From Staphylococcus simulans (GTDB lineage: Bacteria; Bacillota; Bacilli; Staphylococcales; Staphylococcaceae), in assembly GCF_002994445.1 (NCBI RefSeq), contig NZ_MRZJ01000005.1, positions 154,839-218,838 of the forward strand: DNA of 64,000 nucleotides, read 5' to 3'. The position numbers were made by a program, and so were the translations under genes. Under the pieces are notes generated by a model. The model saw nothing but the letters and a program-made list of their open reading frames with translations. It made no database searches and was not told where the DNA came from. Numbering within the stretch: position 1 is the stretch's first letter; every line of letters starts with the position of its first letter. This document shows, piece after piece, positions 1 through 8,238 of the stretch.

Positions 1-545
1 GGGCTTTTGTCATACAATGAAATGATATGTCCATATTTGTTTATTCAAAAGTTAGGACTGTAGGTTAAAACAAATGAAATAGACAAAATATGTCTAAACT
101 TTCAATGATAGTCATTATTTGACCATTTACTAAAATTCCTCAATTATTTCTTTACAATAATTAAAATTATCTTAATCAAACCTATATATTGTTTTAACTG
201 TGTGCTAGTATTAAGAGAAAAAGGCATATAATTGAGGGAAATATATACTTTGGTTTTCCCTAGCCTTACTACTTTTTCTACTATCATTTACAACCGTAAT
301 TGATAAATTCTTCGTTTTTGTTCTCACTTCATTTGAAACAAAAGCTTACATTGAGTAGTCATATCATATTTAAGATTATTTCATAAAAACTTTAAAACGT
401 GTTGAAAACAACAATATAAAATACACCACTCAACGTGGTTCAAGTTCAAAAAAGTGGTGATAGATATACCTCAAAAGGCTGTCTATCGCTATTTATGTTT
501 CGTTAAGATATAAGTTTTAGGTGATCATTTAGAAAGGAGTACAGT
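1..545. other. AT-rich intergenic region upstream of the glycosyltransferase
   Basis: No credible coding region is seen on either strand. The stretch is strongly AT-rich. Two weak secondary-structure signals are visible: AGGGAAA pairing with TTTTCCCT around 235-260, and CACCACT pairing with AGTGGTG around 425-460. The latter lies about 90 bases before the first gene and could be an operator. A good Shine-Dalgarno (AAGGAGT) ends at about 541. Confidence 0.5.
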
Positions 546-1745
546 ATGAAAGTCAATATATTAGGTTTTAATTTGTTCGCTAAAGGCGGTACAACCAGAA
601 GCAATATCAACCTCATTAAAGCGTTCCAACAAGCAGGGCATGATGTTACATATTTCAATTACTTACATTATGAAGATGAGGCGATTATGAAATTAGTAAT
701 CCATGAAAATATTAACCCTAAGCGCCTTGAAATCAAATCACATAAAGAAACGAAAGCCTTATCAGATGCGGATATTTTAATTCTGACAAGAGAGTCGTTA
801 TTCAAAATTGCAAGAGATGTTAAGAAACACAATAAAAACATAAAAATTATCGGAGAGGTTCATGGACCATTATGGTATCTTGAGGACGACGCAGACTTAG
901 CTTTAGATGCGATTGATGCGGTACGTGTAAGCACTAAAGAAATACAAGAAGCATTTAGCAATAGATTCCATTACTCATCGGTTTTCCATTACTATGTCAA
1001 TGCTGCGCACATTCAAATCAATGAACACCCTATCAATACCAAACGCAACTTGTTCATCAAATCTCGCTTTGAAGATGGCATCAAAGACATTTCTTATGTC
1101 ATTAAACTGATGGACTACATCGTTAACATAAAACAAGACAAGACTATTCAACTCTATATTCAAGGTTATGGTCCCTCTGAAGTTTTATATCAAAACTTAA
1201 TTCATTACTATAACTTAGAGGATAATGTGCACTTAAATCAAAAAGTGCCGCAAACCTATATCTATGTTTCCTCATCGCCTTATGAAACTTTGGGCTACTC
1301 CATATTAGAAGCTATGGCAACGGGTAATCAAGCACTTATTTATCCAGGTGATGACAATGTGTTACAAGCGATATATGAGAAATACCATAGCGTTCACTTT
1401 ATGAAAAAAGAAGTTGAACATGACTATTCAATATTAAAAAGCATGTTAGAACATAAATATACGAATGCTGAACGTCTTGAAGATGTTAACGCAATGAAAA
1501 CAGATTTCCAACCAAAAACATACGCAGAAGATTATCTAACCTTATTTAATAAGGCTATGTCGAACCGCTCGCTTTTACCGATTAAATTAGAACGCAAAAT
1601 CAAAGGGTTTAATACGAACGGTCTTAAATTTTTAAACAAGCGGAAAAATGTATACAAGAAAATGATGAACCTTCCAGGTGTCAGAAAAGTATCCTCAAAA
1701 TCCATCGTCAGAAAAGGAATGAAGAAAATCTACAACGTTCAATAG
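546..1745 (+). CDS. GT4-type glycosyltransferase, probably wall polymer or teichoic acid related
   Basis: This 399-residue protein looks like a retaining glycosyltransferase with a GT-B fold. The N-terminus has a glycine-rich loop (FNLFAKGGTTRSN). The C-terminal half has the EX7E signature of family GT4 (YETLGYSILEAMATGN, around residues 247-262), which contacts the nucleotide-sugar donor. There is no signal peptide or membrane segment, so it is cytosolic or peripheral; the C-terminal 70 residues are rich in Lys and Arg. The start is preceded by AAGGAGT at good spacing. The next gene begins six bases after the stop and encodes a glycerophosphotransferase-like protein, so the pair probably glycosylates or extends a wall polymer. 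The exact sugar and acceptor cannot be told. Confidence 0.8.
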   Translation: MKVNILGFNLFAKGGTTRSNINLIKAFQQAGHDVTYFNYLHYEDEAIMKLVIHENINPKRLEIKSHKETKALSDADILILTRESLFKIARDVKKHNKNIKIIGEVHGPLWYLEDDADLALDAIDAVRVSTKEIQEAFSNRFHYSSVFHYYVNAAHIQINEHPINTKRNLFIKSRFEDGIKDISYVIKLMDYIVNIKQDKTIQLYIQGYGPSEVLYQNLIHYYNLEDNVHLNQKVPQTYIYVSSSPYETLGYSILEAMATGNQALIYPGDDNVLQAIYEKYHSVHFMKKEVEHDYSILKSMLEHKYTNAERLEDVNAMKTDFQPKTYAEDYLTLFNKAMSNRSLLPIKLERKIKGFNTNGLKFLNKRKNVYKKMMNLPGVRKVSSKSIVRKGMKKIYNVQ

Positions 1746-1751
1746 AACGGT

Positions 1752-2900
1752 ATGATAGAGCGCAACTTAGATAAAATCAAACCTAAGTCAGACAGAGTTT
1801 TCATTGAGTCATTCCACGGCAGTAATTTTAGCGGTGATCCAAAATATATTGCTCTTGCAATTCAAAACCAATTTAATGATAAGAAGATATTTGTCAGCTC
1901 TAGAAATGCCTTAGTAGATATTGAAATCAGAAATCACGGCTTTATACCTGTGCGTTTCGGTTCGTTGAACTACATGAAAACATTCAGATCCTGCAAATAT
2001 GTCTTTATGAACGGCAATTCTTGGGATAGAGTCGACAAGGATAAAAGACAGGTCTTTGTTCAAACATGGCACGGCTTCCCATTGAAGAAAATGGTGAATA
2101 ACCTCAATGATGAACAAGAAAGAAAAGCGCAGCTTCGTGCTTTCAAACCAAGAATGAAGAAATGGGATTATTTATTAACTTCTTCTAAAACGAATAAGAT
2201 GCTGCTGGAGTCGGCGTTTGATTTAGAGAAGAATAAAAAGTTAAAAGTCCTTCAGTTAGGGGCACCGCGGAATGAATACTTAAAAAAAAATAATAATGAA
2301 GCGGAACGTACAAGAATCAGAAAGAAATACCTGCAAGTCGATGCGAAGGATAAGAAATTCGTACTTTATTGTCCAACTTGGAGAAAAGATAAGCGCAGCA
2401 GTATAACAGGTGTAGACCTGAAAGCTTTATTAGATCATTTACCTAGTGATTATGAAATCATCGTTAAACTCCATCCTAATGATTCTAACTTGCGTACTAA
2501 ATACAATCAGCTAGATCCTCGTATTCATTGCTTTTTCAATGAGTTCGTAGATATTCAAGAATTGTATTTAATCAGCGATGTCATGATAACTGATTACTCA
2601 TCAACTATCTTTGATTATGCACATTTAAACTTGCCTATTTTACTATTACAAGAAGATAGTCAAAAATATCAAGATGAAATCGGCTTTTACTTTGATATCC
2701 ATGAAGTTGGTGATTTCTTAACTGCCTCTCAAAACGAAGCATTACTCGCTAAACAAATCACACATATCAGTCGAATAGACTATTCAAGTTTAATCAATCG
2801 TTTAATGAATGAAGACGATTGGAACACTTCATTCAACATACTGCAAACAATTTTCAAAGATGACTCTAAACGAAAATACAATATCAACCACGAATCTTAA
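1752..2900 (+). CDS. CDP-glycerol glycerophosphotransferase family protein (TagB/TarF/TagF-like)
   Basis: A 382-residue protein of the CDP-glycerol:poly(glycerophosphate) glycerophosphotransferase family, which transfers glycerol-phosphate (or ribitol-phosphate) units in teichoic acid synthesis. Family motifs are visible: VQTWHGFPLKKM near residue 100 with its conserved His, a KLHPND segment near 235, and ITDYSSTIFDY near 280. It lacks the long N-terminal glycosyltransferase-like extension of full polymerases, which fits a TagB/TarF-size enzyme. It starts six bases after the upstream glycosyltransferase stop, with only a weak ribosome site, so translation is probably coupled. Whether it is part of a horizontally acquired wall-modification module beyond the rlmH attachment site is inferred from position. 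Confidence 0.85.
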   Translation: MIERNLDKIKPKSDRVFIESFHGSNFSGDPKYIALAIQNQFNDKKIFVSSRNALVDIEIRNHGFIPVRFGSLNYMKTFRSCKYVFMNGNSWDRVDKDKRQVFVQTWHGFPLKKMVNNLNDEQERKAQLRAFKPRMKKWDYLLTSSKTNKMLLESAFDLEKNKKLKVLQLGAPRNEYLKKNNNEAERTRIRKKYLQVDAKDKKFVLYCPTWRKDKRSSITGVDLKALLDHLPSDYEIIVKLHPNDSNLRTKYNQLDPRIHCFFNEFVDIQELYLISDVMITDYSSTIFDYAHLNLPILLLQEDSQKYQDEIGFYFDIHEVGDFLTASQNEALLAKQITHISRIDYSSLINRLMNEDDWNTSFNILQTIFKDDSKRKYNINHES

Positions 2901-2924
2901 GTAGATATAGCTGTATAAATAAGA

Positions 2925-3080
2925 TTAAGCGACTTTCAAAATACGAAAGTCGCTTCTATAGTTAACAATACTTTTTTGGAGAATATGAGTGTACTTATTC
3001 AAAATTTGATGCATTAACTTTGTACCAATATCTTGATTTTGATAGTCATTTAAAACAAGAATATCCCAAATGTAATATTC
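2925..3080 (-). pseudogene. Truncated GNAT N-acetyltransferase remnant (C-terminal part)
   Basis: Between a TGA at 3081-3083 and a TAA at 2925-2927 the minus strand reads 51 codons without an ATG near the start. It contains IWDILVLNDYQNQDIGTKLM, the beta-strand plus acetyl-CoA loop (Q-x-x-x-G-x) of GNAT acetyltransferases, followed by an amphipathic helix. Full-length members are usually about 140-180 residues, so the N-terminal two thirds are absent. The Lpl gene ends only 34 bases upstream, suggesting a recombination joint. The segment ends inside a stem-loop that serves as a terminator. It is too short to be functional on its own. Confidence 0.65.
2929..2960. terminator. Rho-independent terminator downstream of the glycerophosphotransferase
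   Basis: GCGACTTTC and GAAAGTCGC form a perfect 9-bp stem with a 7-base loop, followed by TTCTAT on the plus strand. It lies about 30 bases after the upstream stop codon. Confidence 0.7.
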
Positions 3081-3114
3081 TCAGCTTTTATTTTATATGC
3101 TACTATACTCATAA

Positions 3115-3894
3115 TTACTTATCCTCGCTTGGATTAAAGTACATGCTATCAGAAAAATAAATAATGTCATGCTTATTTTCAACAAAGGTAAATTTTATAT
3201 TTTTAGTACCAACTGAAGATCCTTTTAAGTCACCTGTTCCTTTTAACAATAACTTTGGCGCTTTTTTTGTTGGAATATCATATTGCTTTCTTAATTGTTT
3301 TACATTATAATCACTATTTTCTAAATCATATTCTGCAGAATAACTAGGCACATTAGGATTGTAGTCTATATCTCCGCCTTTATACTTATCTAATTCTTTA
3401 AAGTCTGCATATTGCGCGAAAAATTTAAAGTCCGCTATTTCTTTTTTTATCTTGCTATTTTCGATTTTCTCAATAGGTATGATTTTATTACTTTCCATCT
3501 TTATCGGATATTTTTTCTTGATATTATGTGTTTTTCCTTTGCTGTCTTCTGTAATTCTCTTGGTTATGTAATCACCTTTAGCTGTCCGTGTATTTCTATT
3601 TATTTCTAACACCATACCTTTACTGATTAAATCTCCTCCATTACTTTGTATAGACATTTCCGAATGTAGTAGCCAGGTCCCTTTATCACCTTTTTCAAAT
3701 TCTTCATCTCGATATCCTTCTTTATCGTATAAATCATCAAGATTCTTGATTGGATACATGCCTAGTGTTTTTTGAAAACTCTTTTTGATTTCTGCTTCTT
3801 TATTAATTTCTTTGAAAATGACTACACCTACGCCAATAAGCAGTATTAAAATCAAGAAACTTGCACATAAAACTATAGCTTTTGAACGTTTCAT
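3115..3894 (-). CDS. Staphylococcal tandem-lipoprotein family (Lpl/DUF576) protein lacking the lipobox Cys
   Basis: The 259 residues match the Lpl family by its hallmark core: [20 protein letters not shown], an [13 protein letters not shown] segment, [18 protein letters not shown], and the C-terminus YFNPSEDK. In S. aureus these are surface lipoproteins from tandem clusters, linked to host-cell invasion. Here the gene is alone. The N-terminal hydrophobic stretch (residues 7-27) reads [10 protein letters not shown] where a lipobox such as LxGC would be expected. The only Cys, at residue 10, sits in IVLC, which is not a good lipobox. The product is therefore probably an N-terminally anchored membrane protein rather than a lipoprotein. 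The start is supported by AGAGAGATG ahead of the ATG. Confidence 0.85.
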   Translation of the reverse strand: MKRSKAIVLCASFLILILLIGVGVVIFKEINKEAEIKKSFQKTLGMYPIKNLDDLYDKEGYRDEEFEKGDKGTWLLHSEMSIQSNGGDLISKGMVLEINRNTRTAKGDYITKRITEDSKGKTHNIKKKYPIKMESNKIIPIEKIENSKIKKEIADFKFFAQYADFKELDKYKGGDIDYNPNVPSYSAEYDLENSDYNVKQLRKQYDIPTKKAPKLLLKGTGDLKGSSVGTKNIKFTFVENKHDIIYFSDSMYFNPSEDK

Positions 3895-4065
3895 AACTTC
3901 ACATCTCTCTGTTTGTCATAAATTTTGAAGTTCCTCTATACAAAAGCGAACGCTAAAGCGTTTTTACTAACAACTGTTTTTATATTATCAAACAATATAT
4001 CTAATCCATTTAATATTTTGGTTTAATTCATATTTACATATTATTATTAGTCTTAACAAAAACTT

Positions 4066-4085
4066 CATCATTTATGATAAGCTTC
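4066..4085 (-). other. SCC-type chromosomal attachment site (attB) at the rlmH 3' end
   Basis: Read on the minus strand this is GAAGCTTATCATAAATGATG, matching the staphylococcal cassette integration site sequence (GAAGC-N-TATCATAAATGATG) that overlaps the rlmH stop codon. Ccr recombinases insert SCC elements here in staphylococci. No second copy of the core was found by eye in 1-4065, and no ccr gene is present, so no complete cassette can be delimited. Confidence 0.8.
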
Positions 4086-4547
4086 ACCACGCATAATCTT
4101 AAACGATCTATACACCTGTTCTAGCAGAATGACACGCATCATTTGGTGCGGAAATGTCATTTTGCTGAAGGAGAGGGCATAGTTGCTTCTGTCTAAGACG
4201 TCTTGATGTAAGCCGTTAGATCCTCCAATGATGTAAGTAAAGTCGCTTTGACCTTGTATCATGCGCTGCTGGATGTTTTTAGCTAATCCTTCAGATGTTA
4301 ACATGTTGCCTTTGATTTCTAAGGTAATAACTGTGGATTGCGGTTTAATTTTAGCTAGCAGCCGTTGCCCTTCTTTTTGTTTTACTTGTTCTATCTCTTT
4401 GTCGCTCATATTTTCCGGTGCTTTTTCATCAGGTACTTCCACAATCTCAATTTTTGTGTAAGCTCCTAAGCGTTTTTGATATTCTGCAATGGCTTGTTTC
4501 CAGTATTTTTCTTTTAATTTGCCTACGGCAAGTATTGTAATCTTCAT
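4068..4547 (-). CDS. rlmH: 23S rRNA pseudouridine-1915 N3-methyltransferase RlmH (OrfX)
   Basis: RlmH is a SPOUT-class methyltransferase that uses S-adenosylmethionine to methylate pseudouridine 1915 in helix 69 of 23S rRNA in assembled 70S ribosomes. The 159 residues start with [16 protein letters not shown] and contain the knot region IGGSNG and the C-terminal [18 protein letters not shown], close to the S. aureus OrfX sequence. The ATG at 4547 is preferred over the GTG one codon upstream because it gives the family length and start. The 3' end carries the SCC attachment site. The upstream intergenic region is full of DnaA boxes, so its expression may respond to DnaA; that is inference. Confidence 0.97.
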   Translation of the reverse strand: MKITILAVGKLKEKYWKQAIAEYQKRLGAYTKIEIVEVPDEKAPENMSDKEIEQVKQKEGQRLLAKIKPQSTVITLEIKGNMLTSEGLAKNIQQRMIQGQSDFTYIIGGSNGLHQDVLDRSNYALSFSKMTFPHQMMRVILLEQVYRSFKIMRGEAYHK

Positions 4548-4550
4548 CAC

Positions 4551-4912
4551 ATTCTCCTTTTTATTTTGAACTTATTCTAGTTATCCACAGGATATCCACC
4601 TATTCACAGGCTACTGTCTTAATTAGTACGTTATGTATATAAATTCATAGCTATTATTGTGGATTTTACTCACATTTCTGTACATAACTTGTAGATATGT
4701 GGATAACTCTGTTAATAATGTGGGTATTTCTATGTGGATTGTGCACAAATGGGGATAACTCAACCTTATTTTGTGCATAACTTGCAGGTAAGTCTTACAT
4801 AGTTATTCACAGTTACGCGCTTTCTTTACACGAAATTGTGAATAACTACCCTACGTGCACACTACCCTAAAAATTATAGCATGTTCTTTTTTACTAAATG
4901 AACACTAAATCA
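4551..4912. promoter_or_regulatory. DnaA-box cluster between walJ and rlmH
   Basis: Perfect TTATCCACA boxes lie at 4581-4589 (plus) and 4698-4706 (minus). TTATTCACA variants lie at 4803-4811 (plus) and 4837-4845 (minus), facing each other. Near-matches include TGGGGATAA (4750-4758), TGTGCATAA (4772-4780), CTATTCACA (4600-4608) and several TGTGGATT forms. No coding region is seen here. The density resembles the oriC flanks at 32-34 kb. Confidence 0.8.
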
Positions 4913-4945
4913 TAAAAAAAGACCCTAGTTTTTTCACTAGAGTCC
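4913..4945 (-). terminator. Rho-independent terminator of walJ
   Basis: On the minus strand GACTCTAGT pairs with ACTAGGGTC around an A-rich loop, followed by seven T residues. It lies about 30 bases after the walJ stop codon. Confidence 0.85.
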
Positions 4946-4972
4946 ATTTAAAACATATTATTAATGTTTCAA

Positions 4973-5791
4973 CTATATTGTGTAAATCGGTGTGGGTTCT
5001 GCCTTATCCGTATCACATAATAAAACTTCTTTATTTGTATCAATATCATGATGGTTTAAGACTTGTCCTACACTCATACGTGCTAAGTCTTTCATATTAT
5101 TATCTTGTGATAGATGTGATAAGTAAATACGTTTTGTATTGCCTGTAATGACATCACACATTGCCATAGCCGCATCTTCGTTAGAAACGTGTCCCATATC
5201 ACCTAAGATACGTTGTTTTGTTTTCCATGGATAACGGCACATACGCAGCATGTCTACATCATGGTTGCTTTCGAACATGAAAGCATCACTGCCTCTGATC
5301 ATGCCTTTCATTCGATCTGAAACATATCCTGTATCCGTAATCATTGTAAATTTCTTATAATCATTATGGAAAATGTAGAATTGCGGATCTATCGCATCAT
5401 GCGAAACATTGAATGATTCAATATCAAACCCAGCTAAAGAATGTGTTTCATAGGGGTTGAAGATGAATTTTTGGTCCATTGGAATCTTGCTGTCTTTCTT
5501 TTCAATGGCTTGCCATGTCTTTTCATTCGCATAGATAGGCAATTGATATTTACGTGCAAGCACGCCTAATCCTTTAATATGATCAACATGTTCATGTGTC
5601 ACTAAAATACCATTTAAATCTGCTATATTTTTATCGATTTTACTGAAGAGTTCTTCCATTTTTTTGCCGGTTAATCCAGCATCAACGAGCAGGCTACCTT
5701 TATCACTTTCTACATAAGTGGCATTGCCTGTACTGCCACTCGCTAGTACGCTCATACGTATCAAGCGATTCACCCTTTCTAAGTTACTCAC
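4973..5791 (-). CDS. walJ: WalJ/YycJ metallo-beta-lactamase-fold nuclease
   Basis: A cytosolic metallo-beta-lactamase-fold protein of the YycJ/WalJ family, reported in relatives as a DNA exonuclease linked to repair. The zinc-binding signature THEHVDH is near residue 66, with further ligands in the D-T-G segment (ITDTGYVSD) and the C-terminal SHLSQDN. Length and sequence match S. aureus YycJ. The start is uncertain: S. aureus begins MSRLIRMSVLAS, which corresponds to a GTG/TTG start within 13 residues of the ATG used here, and AGAAAGG sits just before that GTG. It follows walI after a 327-base gap and ends in a strong terminator, so it probably has its own promoter. Confidence 0.93.
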   Translation of the reverse strand: MSNLERVNRLIRMSVLASGSTGNATYVESDKGSLLVDAGLTGKKMEELFSKIDKNIADLNGILVTHEHVDHIKGLGVLARKYQLPIYANEKTWQAIEKKDSKIPMDQKFIFNPYETHSLAGFDIESFNVSHDAIDPQFYIFHNDYKKFTMITDTGYVSDRMKGMIRGSDAFMFESNHDVDMLRMCRYPWKTKQRILGDMGHVSNEDAAMAMCDVITGNTKRIYLSHLSQDNNMKDLARMSVGQVLNHHDIDTNKEVLLCDTDKAEPTPIYTI

Positions 5792-6118
5792 TATTTCTCT
5801 ATTATGTTTTTGTCCGAGTACATTTCTATTATTATCTCAAATTATTGAGGCTTTGTTAAAGATACGGCTTGGTCATACTGCCGTTTGAGTGGCCGAACAG
5901 TGCCGGACCTCATAAATTAAAAATTTCACCTATCTATTGTACACCTAAATGACCTTTCTGCCCACTGTACTAAGGAAAATAATCTTATTTGTTCTTTAGG
6001 ATATTCACCTATCCGCTTCTCCGCAAAGAAAGAAGCATCAATAGCTTCAATGAGCCACTGACACTTCTTTCGTTAACTGCTGCTTATGTTTGGTTTCTCT
6101 ACGTTTTTAACGTTATTA
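5792..6118 (-). promoter_or_regulatory. Structured leader/promoter region between walI and walJ
   Basis: No credible gene is seen. On the minus strand the segment has several potential hairpins: GAAGC/GCTTC flanking TATTGAT, GGATA/TATCC around 6000, and a GC-rich segment (about 5870-5920) where GGTC..ACTG can pair with CAGT..GACC. A TACAAT hexamer about 5937-5942 could be the -10 box of a walJ promoter. The GC-rich island stands out in an AT-rich genome. Confidence 0.45.
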
Positions 6119-6907
6119 CTATCTTACGATAATTTTAGGGTTTTTAGACGTTGCTTCGACATAATAAGTTTTAGTTTCATTGCTGTCTGCGTGATTCACT
6201 TTGATTTCCCAGTTTGCCTGGAAGACTTGAACGTTAGTTTCACGTACGACAGAGTAGTAACCGAGTCGAATATTAGTCACAGCATCATTACGCTTTAAAT
6301 AACGATTGAAGTACAACGCTTCAATGGCATTGCGTGCACTGATTACTTTTTCTTCATCATTATTTTCACCTTTAGATGCACTGAGTTCATTCATAGCCGT
6401 TTGACGATAACTGCTTACCTTGTCCTCATCATCTACTTTGAATTTCACCATAGCTTTATCATTATTCATGATCGGCAAGCCTTTAAAGGTTTGTTCAAAG
6501 ACTTCTTCATCATTATCTGTACTGAATAATTGATAATCTTCACCTTTATAAATGTTCTTTTTCATGAACATTTTCAGACTTGTGACTTGATCATTACTCA
6601 CGCTGATGGCTGGGTCGATTGTACCTTCTGCCACTTTCCCATCATCAGTTGCTTTAATATCTTCTTTAGACTTAGCATAGTTCGTAAAATCTTTTGAGCG
6701 CCCAGTCACCAACTGCACTTGCAGCCCTCTGACATCCGGCAGCTCTTTAGGAATACTGATTTCTTCTTGTCTGAAATCCACTTCATTATTATCATCCGCT
6801 TCATTGATATGTGATTTATTGATTTTATTCACATACATAATAGCAAGCATGATGTTGATGATGATAAACACGAATATAAAGAGTGTCTTTGCGTATTTCC
6901 AGTTCAT
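6119..6907 (-). CDS. walI: WalKR regulator WalI (YycI)
   Basis: WalI is a single-pass membrane protein with a large extracytoplasmic part that, with WalH, contacts the WalK transmembrane region and adjusts its kinase activity. The 262 residues start with a short cytoplasmic tail and one membrane segment (about residues 8-27, LFIFVFIIINIMLAIMYV). The rest is a hydrophilic YycI-fold domain ending KNPKIIVR. The ATG overlaps the walH stop by four bases, showing translational coupling in walRKHI. Confidence 0.95.
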   Translation of the reverse strand: MNWKYAKTLFIFVFIIINIMLAIMYVNKINKSHINEADDNNEVDFRQEEISIPKELPDVRGLQVQLVTGRSKDFTNYAKSKEDIKATDDGKVAEGTIDPAISVSNDQVTSLKMFMKKNIYKGEDYQLFSTDNDEEVFEQTFKGLPIMNNDKAMVKFKVDDEDKVSSYRQTAMNELSASKGENNDEEKVISARNAIEALYFNRYLKRNDAVTNIRLGYYSVVRETNVQVFQANWEIKVNHADSNETKTYYVEATSKNPKIIVR

Positions 6908-8238
6908 TCTTCAAGACCTCCATTCGAGTAAGCATGCCATTCACCATCGTATTGGATATACCATTGCGGTTCATATTCACTGTTGCGCTGTACCTCAATA
7001 TCGTCTTTCTCTTTATCTTTCATCGTATAACCAATCGTCATGTTAGTTACTTTCTTAAAGTCGATATTCGGGTTATTCGCAAGATTGGAACGTACCGTTT
7101 CAGCACCTGGCAAGTCTTTCTTATCTTCATCGCTGTCGATAGTGATATTCGTTTTAAGCAAGGCACGTGCATAACTGAAAATGCCTTTCTCTCCCCAAGC
7201 GACTTGAATCGTACTTAAATTATTTTTATTAAAGACAGGCACACCGTTTAAGAAACTTTGATACGTGAGTTCACCAGAGGTTTCATCTGTATCAAATAAT
7301 CGGAAATCATCTGTGAATCCGCCATGTGCATTAATATAATCAAATGTACTTGGTATAGTTTCCAACATATTTTTAGATTTCGATTCATCTTCAGACAGGT
7401 TCGTGTAACGATACGATTCATTTTTAGAATCATAGCTCGCAACACCTGTATTGTTATTATAAGTCGTGCTGCCGCTCTTAGTACTGCGTACCACGACAGA
7501 ATCATTAAAGAGAATAGAGTTCATCGCTTCTACACTGATATGGTTAAAGATAGTACGATATGTCTTTAAGTGTTTAGGCTTCTCTGGTGCGAAAATATGC
7601 GTAGAGGCATCTATCGTATTTTTATTCGTAATAATATCTGCGAAAGGTGATAAATCCGGTTGAATCTTAGCTTCTAAATCTTTCACATTCTTGCTTGAAA
7701 TTGATGTATTCATACGCATTACATGATGATGATCACTGCCGATTGCATAAATCACTGCAGTATTCTTTTGATCAGCATCGATAATCAAACGGTTGAAATT
7801 GAATTTATTCGAGACCTTCGCATCCATATTCAAGACTTGTCCTAAATACATAGATAAAGGCATATCATAAGAGAAATCAAGAACTAAGAAGCGATCGCTC
7901 AACTCTGGAATAAACAAGTTATGCGCATGATATACCTCATTAGCATTCTTAATTTCTTGGTTCTTTAATACTTTGACAATTTTCCGATTCATATGGCGTG
8001 TTTCTAATGCACCTTCAGATTGATCACTATCAGAGATAACCACTTGATAAGGTGTTATCACACTCTCCATAGATTCAGAGTTCGCCTTGCCGATAGTATT
8101 TTGTGTATCTTTCTTATTATCCTGACTTTCAAGATTCGCCAAGTCTGGTGAGAAATTCCACATCAAATACGTTAAGACAATACTCATCAGCACCAAAAGT
8201 GTAAGTATGACTGATTTTGCGGCTTCTTTATGCCTCAT
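6904..8238 (-). CDS. walH: WalKR regulator WalH (YycH)
   Basis: WalH partners with WalI in controlling the essential WalK kinase. One membrane segment lies near the N-terminus ([20 protein letters not shown]), followed by a long extracytoplasmic region of YycH type with the conserved [21 protein letters not shown] segment and the C-terminal [13 protein letters not shown] use the ATG at 8238 ([10 protein letters not shown]), which aligns with the S. aureus start; upstream codons are possible. The start overlaps the end of walK, consistent with tight coupling in one operon. Confidence 0.93.
   Translation of the reverse strand: MRHKEAAKSVILTLLVLMSIVLTYLMWNFSPDLANLESQDNKKDTQNTIGKANSESMESVITPYQVVISDSDQSEGALETRHMNRKIVKVLKNQEIKNANEVYHAHNLFIPELSDRFLVLDFSYDMPLSMYLGQVLNMDAKVSNKFNFNRLIIDADQKNTAVIYAIGSDHHHVMRMNTSISSKNVKDLEAKIQPDLSPFADIITNKNTIDASTHIFAPEKPKHLKTYRTIFNHISVEAMNSILFNDSVVVRSTKSGSTTYNNNTGVASYDSKNESYRYTNLSEDESKSKNMLETIPSTFDYINAHGGFTDDFRLFDTDETSGELTYQSFLNGVPVFNKNNLSTIQVAWGEKGIFSYARALLKTNITIDSDEDKKDLPGAETVRSNLANNPNIDFKKVTNMTIGYTMKDKEKDDIEVQRNSEYEPQWYIQYDGEWHAYSNGGLEE

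Noticed and set aside
1..4085. Complete SCC or SCCmec cassette
   Set aside because: Only one att core was found; ccr and mec genes are absent from the window.
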